Positions 17,985 through 25,839 of a stretch of DNA of 64,000 nucleotides are shown here, piece after piece (position 1 is the first letter of the stretch; every line of letters begins with the position of its first letter). The stretch is from Myxococcales bacterium (GTDB lineage: Bacteria; Myxococcota; Myxococcia; Myxococcales; Myxococcaceae), in assembly GCA_020846875.1 (NCBI GenBank), contig JADLDB010000052.1, forward strand, positions 19,891 through 83,890, in the 5' to 3' direction. Position numbers and translations under genes: made by a program. Below the pieces are notes generated by a model. The model was not told the DNA's origin and searched no databases. It saw only the letters and a list, made by a program, of their open reading frames with translations.

Positions 17985-19094
17985 ATGCGCTCATTCCCGC
18001 TGTCGTTCCTCATCCCCTGCCTCATCGCCAGCGCCGAGGCCGCCTCGATGGAGCCGGGCACCACCTGGCCGCCCCTGATGATGGCGGCGGCCAGCGAGTC
18101 GCCCGGCCTCGTCTCGGCCCGCTGGAGCGAAGCCACCATCGACGCGAGCGGGCAGATGGGCCAGCACGTGTCGCTCGCGCTCGATCGCGAAGGCCGCGCG
18201 CACCTCGCCTACTACGAGTTCGTCGGCCCCCGCCGCCAGCTCAAGCACGCGCGGTGGACCGGCGATGGCTGGCACACGGAGACCGTCGATGCTTCCGGGG
18301 ACGTCGGTGGCGCCGGATCGCTCGCCCTCGACGCGCAGGGGCGCCCGTGGATCACCTACTTCGACTTCGCCCACCAGAGCCTCAAGCTGGCGCGCTACTC
18401 CGGCTCGTCGTGGCGCGTGGAGATCGTCGACGGAGAAGAGGCCGTCGGGCTCGACAGCTCGCTGGCGTTCGACGCGTCGGGCGCGCCGCATGTCGCCTAC
18501 TACGATCTCGCGAACCGGGCCTTGAAGCACGCGCAGCGCGCCGGCGCGACGTGGAAGGTTGAGACGGTGGACGCGCTGGGCGACGTGGGGATCGAGACGT
18601 CGATCGCGGTGGGCGCGTCGGGGCGAGTGCACATCGCCTACCTCGAGCGCCTCTCGCGTCGCGTCCGCTACGCGCACCGGACGACTGCCGGCTGGGAACG
18701 CGTGACGGTGGACACGTCGGGGAACGCCGCCGGCCCCTCGCTGGCGCTCGACGCGAAGGGCAGAGCCCACATCACCTGGCTCGATCGCCGCCGCGACGTC
18801 CTCAAGCACGCCTGGTGGGACGCGCGCCTGTGGACCACCGAGCCGGTGCTCCAGGTCGGCGCCGGGCTGCGCACCTCGCTGGCGATCGATCCGGGTGGCG
18901 GGCTGCACGTCGGCGTGCAGGAGCCCGGCGGAGCGCTCAAGTACCTGCAGCGCACGGCGGGCGCCTGGACCAGCGTGAACGTCGAGGGCGTCCGGGAGGC
19001 GGCGTGGGGCGTGGCGCTCGCGCTGTCGGGTACGACTCCGCTCGTCTGCTACAGCGACCTCGCGCAGCACGGCGTGCGGTGCGCCCGGCCGTGA
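17985..19094 (+). CDS. Exported seven-repeat beta-propeller-like protein
   Basis: 369 residues with a Sec signal peptide (MRSFPLSFLIPCLIASAEA). From about residue 50 to the end the protein consists of seven tandem repeats of about 47 residues, each of the form TVDxSGDVGxxxSLALDxxG followed by PHIAYYD, LKHA and W. Seven such units fit a seven-bladed beta-propeller related to sialidase/BNR-type proteins. No catalytic Arg triad can be identified, so a binding or structural role is more likely than glycosidase activity. It is divergent from the FAD-enzyme operon and upstream of a sigma-factor locus. Confidence 0.78.
   Translation: MRSFPLSFLIPCLIASAEAASMEPGTTWPPLMMAAASESPGLVSARWSEATIDASGQMGQHVSLALDREGRAHLAYYEFVGPRRQLKHARWTGDGWHTETVDASGDVGGAGSLALDAQGRPWITYFDFAHQSLKLARYSGSSWRVEIVDGEEAVGLDSSLAFDASGAPHVAYYDLANRALKHAQRAGATWKVETVDALGDVGIETSIAVGASGRVHIAYLERLSRRVRYAHRTTAGWERVTVDTSGNAAGPSLALDAKGRAHITWLDRRRDVLKHAWWDARLWTTEPVLQVGAGLRTSLAIDPGGGLHVGVQEPGGALKYLQRTAGAWTSVNVEGVREAAWGVALALSGTTPLVCYSDLAQHGVRCARP
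18135..19091 (+). repeat. Seven tandem protein-coding repeats (about 141 bp each)
   Basis: The coding sequence of the propeller-like protein holds seven diverged copies of a unit of about 47 codons. Clear copies begin TIDASGQMG, TVDASGDVG, IVDGEEAVG, TVDALGDVG and TVDTSGNAA; the sixth and seventh (PVLQVGAG, NVEGVREAA) are more degenerate. Confidence 0.7.
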
Positions 19095-19126
19095 ATGAAA
19101 CCGGGTGAGCCGACCACTGACGGCGC

Positions 19127-20071
19127 GTGCGCTGCAAACGTCTCGCTTCCACCGGCCGGCGCTGCTCAGGGACGAGACCGTGGTGGTTGATTCCGATCAT
19201 CCTCGCGGCGCCTGCCTTCGCCGCCCCGCCGAGCGCCGCGTTCGATCTCTCCGCGCTCGACGCGAAGGACTGGGCGCGGCTGGACGCGCTCAACCTCGAG
19301 AAGCACGTGGTGCTCCGCCTGATGCAGGAAGGCTTCGCGGTGGTTACGCCGTCGGCGAGCCCCGAGCTGCTCCTGCGCGTCACGGTGACGCCCCACGCGC
19401 TCGAGCTCGAAGGGTCGGCCGCCTGGAAGACCGCGCGGCGCGAGGTCGAGCTGCGAGAGGAGCCGCTGGCCGAGCTGCACCTCGAGATCGCGCAGAAGAC
19501 GGTGTCCCTGGCCCGCGCGGTCCTCGACGCGAGGCCGGCCCCCGCGGCCCGGCCGAGTCCCGAGCTCGTCGTCGTCGCGCCGCCGCCGAACCTCACAGAG
19601 CCCCTGCGTCCGGCGCAGGCGCCTCGGTATTTGCTCGGGGTCCATGCAGGGGTCCTCCCGCGATCCGGGGGCACCGATCTCGCCCTGGGCGCGCGGGCCC
19701 GGATCGGCAGGGCGCTCGGGTTTCGTGGCGCGGTCACGCTCTACGTCTCGCGAGGCACGGACATCACCGTGCTCGAGGTGCGGGCGCTGGCCGGCATCGG
19801 CTACCGCTTCCGCCCTCACGAGCGCATCGATCTGGAGGCGGGCGCGCTGATCGGAGGCCGCTTCCACACCTGGTTCGACGCGACGCAGCCCGGGCTGAAG
19901 GTCGACTTCACGGCCGGCCTGCCGCTCTCAATCACCTGGTGGCCTCACCGGAGCGCGGGCTTCACGCTGGAGGTGACGCCGGGCGCGACCACGCAGGCGC
20001 TCGAGCACCCGGGGTGGGCGCGCGGGCCGTGGTCCATCGAGGCGGTGGTGGCGCTTCAAGTTCGGTGGTGA
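19127..20071 (+). CDS. Exported protein with outer-membrane-type C-terminal domain
   Basis: 314 residues if GTG 19127 is used; a TTG about 60 nt downstream (start of LIPIILAAPAFAAPP) would give a shorter, more standard signal peptide, so the start is uncertain. The N-terminal half (about 35-140) has the look of a small alpha/beta domain, as in myxobacterial proteins that bind peptidoglycan or sense damage. A Pro/Ala-rich linker follows (about 140-170). The C-terminal half alternates strands rich in Gly and aromatic residues (LLGVHAGVLPRSGGTDLALG, ALAGIGYRFRPHERIDLEAG), ending VVALQVRW with a terminal aromatic, as in outer-membrane barrels. It sits 19 nt before an ECF sigma-factor gene and may be part of that locus. 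Confidence 0.72.
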   Translation: MRCKRLASTGRRCSGTRPWWLIPIILAAPAFAAPPSAAFDLSALDAKDWARLDALNLEKHVVLRLMQEGFAVVTPSASPELLLRVTVTPHALELEGSAAWKTARREVELREEPLAELHLEIAQKTVSLARAVLDARPAPAARPSPELVVVAPPPNLTEPLRPAQAPRYLLGVHAGVLPRSGGTDLALGARARIGRALGFRGAVTLYVSRGTDITVLEVRALAGIGYRFRPHERIDLEAGALIGGRFHTWFDATQPGLKVDFTAGLPLSITWWPHRSAGFTLEVTPGATTQALEHPGWARGPWSIEAVVALQVRW

Positions 20072-20090
20072 GGAAAGGCGGGGACGCGCC

Positions 20091-20660
20091 GTGCGTGATG
20101 CCGGACGAATGCAGGCAGCCACCCACACCTTGGACGCGCTCAGCGTCGGTCGCGAGGAGGTCTTCGAGGCCGCCTGGAGAGCGCACCGGCACGAGGTGTA
20201 TCGCTGGGCGTTGCGCTTCACCGGCCGCGCGGCGCTCGCGGAGGACCTCACGCACGACGTCTTCGTCAAGCTGCTCGAGCGCATCGGCCACCTGGAGCGC
20301 GCCGGGGAGCTCGGCGGTTGGCTGTACCGCGTGACGGCGAACCTCGCCTTAAGCCAGTTGCGCCGCGAGCGCTCTTTGGTGCGGAAGCTCGGCCGAATTC
20401 TCACCGGAGAGGACGAGACGAGCGACGGCCCTGACCAAGGGCTCGAGCTGAGAGAGGCCGCGCAGAACGCCTTGAGGACGTTCCGCGCGCTGCCGCCGAA
20501 GGAGTCGATGGTGCTGACGATGAAGGTGATGGACGGCAAGAGCCAGCGGGAGATCGCCGACGCGCTGGGCATGTCCGAGGGGTACGTGTCGAAGCTCATC
20601 GCCCGCGCGTGGCAGCAGGTGCGGGCGGCGGGCTGGGAGGTGGCGCATGCCGGGGCCTGA
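20091..20660 (+). CDS. ECF-type RNA polymerase sigma factor
   Basis: 189 residues of the RpoE-like sigma70 family. Region 2 is visible around HEVYRWALRFTGRAALAEDL and THDVFVKLLERI, with the GGWLYRVTANLALSQLRRER segment that contacts the -10. Region 4 carries LPPKESMVLTMKVMDGKSQR and the helix-turn-helix EIADALGMSEGYVSKLIARA. The start may be GTG 20091 or ATG 20109. Its last 14 nt overlap the FecR-like gene, which suggests a sigma/regulator pair working on envelope signals. The adjacent outer-membrane-type protein is a likely target or sensor. Confidence 0.93.
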   Translation: MRDAGRMQAATHTLDALSVGREEVFEAAWRAHRHEVYRWALRFTGRAALAEDLTHDVFVKLLERIGHLERAGELGGWLYRVTANLALSQLRRERSLVRKLGRILTGEDETSDGPDQGLELREAAQNALRTFRALPPKESMVLTMKVMDGKSQREIADALGMSEGYVSKLIARAWQQVRAAGWEVAHAGA

Positions 20661-21510
20661 ACTCTTCCAGGCGGCGCGCGAGGCGTCGGCGGCGTTCGAA
20701 GCGTTACGGCTGCCCGACGCGGCGGCGCGGAGGATCCGCGCGCGGCTCGACGCCCCAGGGGCTCCGCGCTGGCTCGTCAGCGTGGCCCTCGTCGCGGCAA
20801 CGGCGGCAGCAGCGGCGCTCGTCGTCCTTCCCCTGGCCCACGAGGAGGATCGCACGAGGGTGACGGCCTCGCGCTTCGCCTCGTACCAGCAGCTCCCGGG
20901 GGCGCTGGTGCTGCGCTCTGGCAGCGTCGAGGTGGACACGAGCGGCTCGTACGGCATCGAGGTCGCGTGGGGCCGCGTCGAAGTGCTCGGCGCGCGGGTG
21001 ACTGTGAGCATCGACGGCGACACGGGGAGCGTCACCCTGCACGAGGGATCGGCGGTGTTCCGCGCGAGCGACGGGCGGGAGGTGCGTCTGGAGCCGGACC
21101 GAAGGCTCGAACTCCCCCTGCCGGAGCCTGCCCCGGTCGAGGCGCGCCGGGAGGAGCCGCCGGCTGAAGTCGAGGCGCCCGTGCGCCCACCGAGGCCGCG
21201 CGCGCCGCGCGTGATCACGCCGCCTCCCGCGCTGCCGTCGTCGGAGGCGCTGCTCGAAGAGCTCGCCAGGCTCCGCAGCCGCGGGCGGTACGACGAGGCG
21301 GTGGCCCGGCTACTCGAGGCGCTGCGTGAGGAGCGCCACCCGTCCACGCGAGAGCGGCTGAGCTTCGAGCTCAGCGCGATCCTCTCCACGCAACTGCAGG
21401 ATCCAGTGCGGGCCTGCGCGCACTGGCGGAGCCACGCGCGTGAGTTCCCGAGCGGGCGGTACGAGGAAGAAGTCTCGGTCGCCCGGCGGCAGCTCGGCTG
21501 CGTGCCGTGA
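20647..21510 (+). CDS. FecR-like membrane protein, probable anti-sigma regulator
   Basis: 287 residues. A short cytoplasmic N-terminus (about 1-40) is followed by one membrane helix (WLVSVALVAATAAAAALVVLPL, about 41-63). A periplasmic FecR-type beta domain follows (about 75-160; SGSVEVDTSGSYGIEVAWGR and VSIDGDTGSVTLHEGSAVFR), then a Pro-rich linker and a C-terminal helical segment with TPR character (ARACAHW-like, ending FPSGRYEEEVSVARRQLGC). The layout fits an anti-sigma or signal-transmitting partner of the overlapping ECF sigma gene. The canonical zinc-binding anti-sigma motif is absent, so the mode of control is inferred. Confidence 0.82.
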   Translation: MPGPELFQAAREASAAFEALRLPDAAARRIRARLDAPGAPRWLVSVALVAATAAAAALVVLPLAHEEDRTRVTASRFASYQQLPGALVLRSGSVEVDTSGSYGIEVAWGRVEVLGARVTVSIDGDTGSVTLHEGSAVFRASDGREVRLEPDRRLELPLPEPAPVEARREEPPAEVEAPVRPPRPRAPRVITPPPALPSSEALLEELARLRSRGRYDEAVARLLEALREERHPSTRERLSFELSAILSTQLQDPVRACAHWRSHAREFPSGRYEEEVSVARRQLGCVP

Positions 21511-21556
21511 CGCGGCCGGCGGCTTGCTCCTGGGTTTTCGCCGCCTGCCCTCGTTC

Positions 21557-21892
21557 ATGTGGGCGGCCCTGCCAGAGTTCGGCGCTCCACTCATCGGGGA
21601 GACCCTTCACCGGCAGAAGTACCTGCTGTCGCTGTGCGTCGCGGTCTTGGTGTGCGCGTCGAACTGCTCGGGAGGCCCCAGCAGCGGTACCGGTGGCGGA
21701 GGCGGAGCGAGCGGGGGCACCGGCGGCGGCGGAACCGGTGGCGGCACTGGCGGTGGCGGCACTGGCGGCGGAGGAGGCGACGTGATGGGCACCGTCTTCG
21801 TGCCCAGCGCCTGGCCGGTGCACTTCACCGTGGCCAACGGCTCGCGCTATTGGATCAGCAACCTCACCGCGGGCTACGGACTGAACATCTGA
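21557..21892 (+). pseudogene. Truncated Gly-rich lipoprotein
   Basis: The frame encodes a lipoprotein-type signal (HRQKYLLSLCVAVLVCASNC) preceded by about 15 residues that do not look like a natural N-terminus, then a linker of Gly with Thr/Ala/Ser (about 30 residues) and only about 35 further residues before a stop. In myxobacterial surface lipoproteins such a Gly linker normally leads into a large domain, which is missing here. The 3' end overlaps, antisense, the 3' end of an Rhs core fragment, so the gene was probably cut by recombination. The ATG at 21557 is the nearest plausible start. Transcription and function are doubtful. Confidence 0.55.
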
Positions 21893-22104
21893 AGGCAGTT
21901 CTTCATCATGCCCATGACGAACGGCAGATCGGTGAGTTCGCGACCGTCCGGGTCGACGTACCTCAAGGGGTTGTTGGCGGCGTAGGCGTAGATCGGCACC
22001 TGCATCCCACGCGCGGCCATCGTAGTCATGTACGCGGGCGACTGGAGGAGCGGCTCTGGCGAGAGGTACTTCCCAAGGCCATGAGGCCTTGCAGCGCCGG
22101 TCAC
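21874..22104 (-). pseudogene. Orphan Rhs repeat-associated core tip (76 codons)
   Basis: This fragment carries the conserved C-terminal Rhs core motif (LGKYLSPEPLLQSPAY ... VPIYAYAANNPLRYVDPDG) followed by a very short variable tail ending NCLQMFSP. A full Rhs protein would have more than 1000 residues with YD repeats upstream, none of which is here. A GTG at 22104 overlaps the stop of the lipoprotein gene in GTGA form, so it could still be translated. More likely it is the remnant left after deletion of an Rhs body or after tip displacement. Confidence 0.65.
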
Positions 22105-22592
22105 GGCTTGGCTTCGGTCGCGGGTGGAAGCGCGCATACCTGTTGCTGCGAGTCGCAGACCAGCCCGCATCCGCGGGCATCAGCGCGCAGGGCGACCCAG
22201 CAGCCGGGTCGACCACAATCCACGATCCCCTCGCCATCGACGTACGCGCGCAGCGCGTCAGGGACCTTGCCTGAGCGAATGTCGTTGAACACCGCAACGG
22301 GCAGAGCGCGCCACTCAACGAGAGAAGGTGCAGCATCGCGGAGCTGGAGCTCGCACACTGTTCGAGCGGCCCAAGCGTCGCGTTCAAGCAACACAAGGCG
22401 GCTGCGAACGGGCTGTGCGCCCGCCGTCGCCACGTTGCGTGGAAGGGCGGGGTCGTCAGCACTCGTATCTGCGTCTTCGTCCCCGGCCCGCAGGGGTGGC
22501 GGCGGAGGCTGGATCTGCGCTCCCTGCGGCGTCGCGCAGGCAGCGAGCAGCAGCGCCGCGGTGACCAACCAGCGGACGCTAGTAGCGATCAC
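22101..22592 (-). CDS. Lipoprotein between two Rhs tips, possible immunity protein
   Basis: 163 residues with a lipoprotein signal (MIATSVRWLVTAALLLAACA, lipobox LAAC) and a Pro/Asp-rich linker. The C-terminal domain has six Cys (VCELQLRD, IVDCGRPGCWVAL, GCGLVCDSQQQVC), probably disulfide-bonded. It starts at GTG 22592, overlapping by 14 nt the 3' end of an Rhs tip with an HExxH motif, with GGTGA about 7 nt upstream. A gene placed directly after a polymorphic toxin tip is often its immunity gene, and a lipid-anchored periplasmic protein would suit a toxin acting in the periplasm. The family is not recognised and the immunity role is an inference from position. Confidence 0.62.
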   Translation of the reverse strand: MIATSVRWLVTAALLLAACATPQGAQIQPPPPPLRAGDEDADTSADDPALPRNVATAGAQPVRSRLVLLERDAWAARTVCELQLRDAAPSLVEWRALPVAVFNDIRSGKVPDALRAYVDGEGIVDCGRPGCWVALRADARGCGLVCDSQQQVCALPPATEAKP

Positions 22593-23160
22593 GACGCATC
22601 ACCGAATCCAGCATGGAATTGAACTTGTACGCGTCCAGATTGGCATCAAACGATGCGCGGGCCCGTTCGCACTCCGCCTGACTAGCAAAGCCCTCGGTCT
22701 GAATGGACTGGTTGAGAGCCGGCTCGGCGAAGTCGAACTGCAGGTCGAGTCGATGGCCGAACTCGTGGTTCTCAAGGGTGAAGCCCGGCGGATCTCCGAC
22801 CGACTGGCCCTTGGGGTCGGTCTGTGGTGAGAAGTGCGACGCGATGTAGGAGTTGACGCTGACGTCGAAGCCGTAGCCACAGCCGCTTGATGAAGGTCTG
22901 CACTGCCCTAACGCACCGTCCCGGGCGACGCGGGCGCACGTCTTCCCGCCGCCGGGCTTGGGCGTACAGCCAGGAATCCAGCCGTAGGAATCGTTCACGA
23001 CAGTTGCGGATATTCGAAGCCCGTCGAGGTCGACGTACCTCAATGGGGCGTTGACAGCGTAGGCGTAGGTCGGCGTCGTGAAGCCCGCTGAGGCCTCTTC
23101 CTGCACCCAGCTGGGGTCCTGCAGCATCGGCTCCGGCGAGAGGTAGGCCGTCATAGGCAT
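22579..23160 (-). CDS. Orphan Rhs tip with HExxH metallopeptidase-like C-terminal domain
   Basis: 193 residues. The N-terminus (about 6-47) is the Rhs core end (YLSPEPMLQDPSWV ... TPTYAYAVNAPLRYVDLDG). The variable C-terminal domain (about 50-193) contains HEFGH (His132-His136), a zinc-protease-type HExxH motif in LENHEFGHRLDLQF, plus six Cys. The segment from HEFGH onward loosely recalls DUF922-type putative proteases, but this is weak. The frame starts at ATG 23160, 4 nt after the stop of the discoidin-like gene, with GAGGG just upstream. No YD-repeat body is present, so it is either a displaced toxin tip or a stand-alone effector domain. The lipoprotein gene overlapping its end may give protection. 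Confidence 0.7.
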   Translation of the reverse strand: MPMTAYLSPEPMLQDPSWVQEEASAGFTTPTYAYAVNAPLRYVDLDGLRISATVVNDSYGWIPGCTPKPGGGKTCARVARDGALGQCRPSSSGCGYGFDVSVNSYIASHFSPQTDPKGQSVGDPPGFTLENHEFGHRLDLQFDFAEPALNQSIQTEGFASQAECERARASFDANLDAYKFNSMLDSVMRRDRY

Positions 23161-23164
23161 ACCC

Positions 23165-24019
23165 TCACGGCTGACTGCGCCACTCGCCCTTCAAGTCCTC
23201 CGGCAAGTCCCCCTCGAGCTTCAGCACGAAGCCCTTCTTCGCCGGATCCTTCGACCACTTGAGCGCGTGCTTCTTCCCGCCAACCGTCACCGTCAGGCGG
23301 CCCGCGCCCACGTCGTACTTCCCTTCGACTACCTTCTCCTTCGCGCGCGCCGAGTCGAACGGCTCGAAGCTGTAGCGAAAGGTGCCGTCGTAGTTGAAGG
23401 ACAGGAACCGGTCCGGCGTCTTGTCGTACCCCGAGTACCAGGTGCCCATCACCAGCGAGACGTGCTTGTCGTACTTCAGCTTCGTCGTCATCCACGCGCC
23501 GTTGAGCGGCTTGCCCGCGTCCACGAAGACCACGTCGCTCACGCACACCGGCTGGTCCGGGTCGTCCGCCGGGTATTGATCGAGTACCTCCAGGGTGAAG
23601 CGCGCGCCCACCATCGGCGGGCTCAACGACACCGTCTGCGGCCCCCGCGAGTCCTCCAGGTCGAAGGTCTTCGACTGCTTCCCGCTCTTCAACCGGAACT
23701 TCCTCGCCCGCGCGAACGCCTGGAACGTCCCGTCGTCGAAGTTGTTGCCCGTGGTGATCTTCAGCTCTTCCACCGTCACCGGCCCGTCGAAGCCGAAAGA
23801 CAGCAGATCGTTCAGCGGATCCGACGAGGTGCTGCACCACGCCGTGGCGTCGCGCGCGTCCAGCAACCCCAACGGCTGGTACAGCGTCGGCCGGCTGTCC
23901 TGCTTGAAGTAGCCCGTCGCCTGGGCGTAGCCGACCACCCCTCCGGCCAGCGCCGGCACGGCCGTCAGCAGCACTCCCGCCACCACGCGTCGCGTCCACC
24001 CCGAGTCACGCATGCGCAT
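23165..24019 (-). CDS. Exported discoidin/NADase-type glycan-binding-like protein
   Basis: 284 residues. A Sec signal or single membrane anchor (RRVVAGVLLTAVPALAGGVVG) is followed by a domain (about 45-160) with the features of a discoidin (F5/8 type C-like) carbohydrate-binding fold: ATAWCSTSSDPLNDLLSFGF, VTVEELKITTGNNFDDGTF and VSLSPPMVGARFTLEVLDQY, which end in a typical strand before CVSDVVF. The C-terminal half (about 175-284) is a lipocalin-like strand-rich domain (GTWYSGYDKTPDRFLSFNYD, DGTFRYSF). Starts are possible at 24019 or 24013. It lies divergent from the PPC-repeat lipoprotein. A role in binding envelope glycans or matrix is inferred. Confidence 0.78.
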   Translation of the reverse strand: MRMRDSGWTRRVVAGVLLTAVPALAGGVVGYAQATGYFKQDSRPTLYQPLGLLDARDATAWCSTSSDPLNDLLSFGFDGPVTVEELKITTGNNFDDGTFQAFARARKFRLKSGKQSKTFDLEDSRGPQTVSLSPPMVGARFTLEVLDQYPADDPDQPVCVSDVVFVDAGKPLNGAWMTTKLKYDKHVSLVMGTWYSGYDKTPDRFLSFNYDGTFRYSFEPFDSARAKEKVVEGKYDVGAGRLTVTVGGKKHALKWSKDPAKKGFVLKLEGDLPEDLKGEWRSQP

Positions 24020-24074
24020 GCGACGCACTATGCCACGGAAGATTTCGCCGTTTGCGAGGTTCCACGTGCGTGGC

Positions 24075-25832
24075 ATGACGCTCCTCATGAATCGCCGACT
24101 CCTCGCCCTGGCCTCCTGCGCCCTCCTCCTCGCCTGCGAGTGCGACAAGCAGCCCGTCGTGGAGGCCCCCGCCGACGCCGGCCCGCCCGTCCTCGCCGAG
24201 AAGGAGCCCAACGACTCCGCCGCCGCCGCGCTGGCGATCGACCGCTCCTCCATCGTCGAGGCCAACCTGGGCGCCGATCCCGGCAAGCCCGACTCCGACT
24301 GGTACGCCTTCACCTCCAGCCTGCCTCGCACCGCCGACTTCACCGTCTCCTGCCCGCCCGGCGCCGACGTCGCCCTGGAGATCGTCGACGAGACAGGCTC
24401 CGTCCTCGCCTCCGTCAACACCGGCGGGCCCGGCGCCTCCGAGCGCTTCCCCAACCTCGACGTGTCCGGCAGGGCCTTCGTCCGCGTCGTCGGCCTCAAG
24501 AAGGGCGCGGGCGGGGCGTACACCCTCACCACCACCTTCTCCGAGCGCGCCCCCGGGTACGAGCTCGAGCCCAACGATCGCCGCGTCGACGCCACCCAGG
24601 TCGCCCTGGGCCAGGCCGTCTCCGGCACCGTCGCCCACGGCGGCGACGTCGACTGGTTCCGCTTCGAGCTCCCTTCCTCCGCTGGCGCGCCCGCTGAGGA
24701 CGACGCCGGCGCCCCCGAAGACGCGGGGGAGGCTCAGGACGCGGGCCCCGCCGAGCCGGTGGACGCAGGCCCTCCTTTGCCCGAGCGCCGCCTCGCCCTG
24801 CGCGTCGACGTGAGCCAGGTGGAGGGCGTGTCCTTCGACGTCCAGGTGATGACCGAGGCCGAGGCCGTCCTCTTCGCCGCGAAGTCCCGCGAGGGCGGCC
24901 CCCTGTCGTTGCGCAACGTCGGCGTCCGCGAGAGCGACCGGGTGATCTACGTGGTGCTCCGCTCCAACCCGATCGGCACCGGCAAGGACGCCAAGCGCGG
25001 CTTCAACCCGTCCACCAGCTACACCTTGACCGTCGCGCCCGAGGAGGCCGGCGGCAGCGCCGAGTACGAGCCCAACGACGAGCGCGACAAGGCCACCGAC
25101 GTCCCCGCCAACAGCTACCGCGAAGGCTTCATCTCCCCCAAGGGTGACGTGGACTACTTTCGCCTCGTCACCGACGGCCCGTCGATCGCCAAGGTGCAGG
25201 TCACCGGCGTGGAGAAGGTCGACCTGGTCCTCTCCCTCGTCACCGTCGGCGCCGACGGGAAGGAAGAGCAGTCGATCAAGGCCAACGAAGGCGCGGTGAA
25301 GGAGCCCGAGCGCCTCAACAACGTCTTCTGCGACAAGTCCTGCGTCCTGCGCGTCGAGGCCGCCCCTCGCAAGGTGGACGGCAAGTGGGTGAAGGACGAC
25401 GAGAACGGCGATCAGGCCTACCGCCTCTCCGCCGACGTGGTGCCCGACGACGGCTCCGAGGAGCGCGAGCCCAACGGCACCGCCGCCACCGCCACGCCGC
25501 TCGCCACCGGCCGCCCCGTGCGCGGCACCGTCTTCCCGAAGAAGGACGTGGACTACTTCTCCCTCGATCTGCGCGGCGAGCAGGTGAAGACGCCGCTCAA
25601 GGCCACCCTGCTGGGCGTGCTCAAGGTGGACGTGGGCCTCTACCTCCACCGCGTCGAGGACGACGGCAAGCTGACCCTGGTGCAGACCGCCGACTCCGCC
25701 AAGGGCGACAAGCCCGAGACGATCCGCTTCTCCGCCGAGCCAGGCCTCTACGTCTTCGAGGTGCGCGACTCGAGGTCCCGCGAGGCCAACTTCCAGGACA
25801 GCTACCAGCTCACCGTCGACGAAGGGGAGTGA
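24075..25832 (+). CDS. Lipoprotein with four PPC-type repeats
   Basis: 585 residues. The signal peptide (MNRRLLALASCALLLAC, lipobox LLAC) marks an outer-membrane lipoprotein. Starts at 24075 and 24087 are both possible, and neither has a clear ribosome-binding site. The body holds four copies of a bacterial pre-peptidase C-terminal (PPC) domain, each opening with EPND or EPNG and containing a D(V/S)D(W/Y)F strand: near residues 35, 155, 330 and 465. An Asp/Ala/Gly-rich spacer (AEDDAGAPEDAGEAQDAG) interrupts the second copy. PPC domains are usually appended to secreted enzymes; here they stand alone, so a structural or carbohydrate-contacting role is likely. It ends 7 nt before mgtE, so the two may be co-transcribed. 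Confidence 0.82.
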   Translation: MTLLMNRRLLALASCALLLACECDKQPVVEAPADAGPPVLAEKEPNDSAAAALAIDRSSIVEANLGADPGKPDSDWYAFTSSLPRTADFTVSCPPGADVALEIVDETGSVLASVNTGGPGASERFPNLDVSGRAFVRVVGLKKGAGGAYTLTTTFSERAPGYELEPNDRRVDATQVALGQAVSGTVAHGGDVDWFRFELPSSAGAPAEDDAGAPEDAGEAQDAGPAEPVDAGPPLPERRLALRVDVSQVEGVSFDVQVMTEAEAVLFAAKSREGGPLSLRNVGVRESDRVIYVVLRSNPIGTGKDAKRGFNPSTSYTLTVAPEEAGGSAEYEPNDERDKATDVPANSYREGFISPKGDVDYFRLVTDGPSIAKVQVTGVEKVDLVLSLVTVGADGKEEQSIKANEGAVKEPERLNNVFCDKSCVLRVEAAPRKVDGKWVKDDENGDQAYRLSADVVPDDGSEEREPNGTAATATPLATGRPVRGTVFPKKDVDYFSLDLRGEQVKTPLKATLLGVLKVDVGLYLHRVEDDGKLTLVQTADSAKGDKPETIRFSAEPGLYVFEVRDSRSREANFQDSYQLTVDEGE

Positions 25833-25839
25833 GACGCCG

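Noticed and set aside
21690..21790. CRISPR-like or simple-sequence repeat
   Set aside because: The GGC/GGT-rich repeats encode a Gly-rich linker of a lipoprotein and have no spacers.
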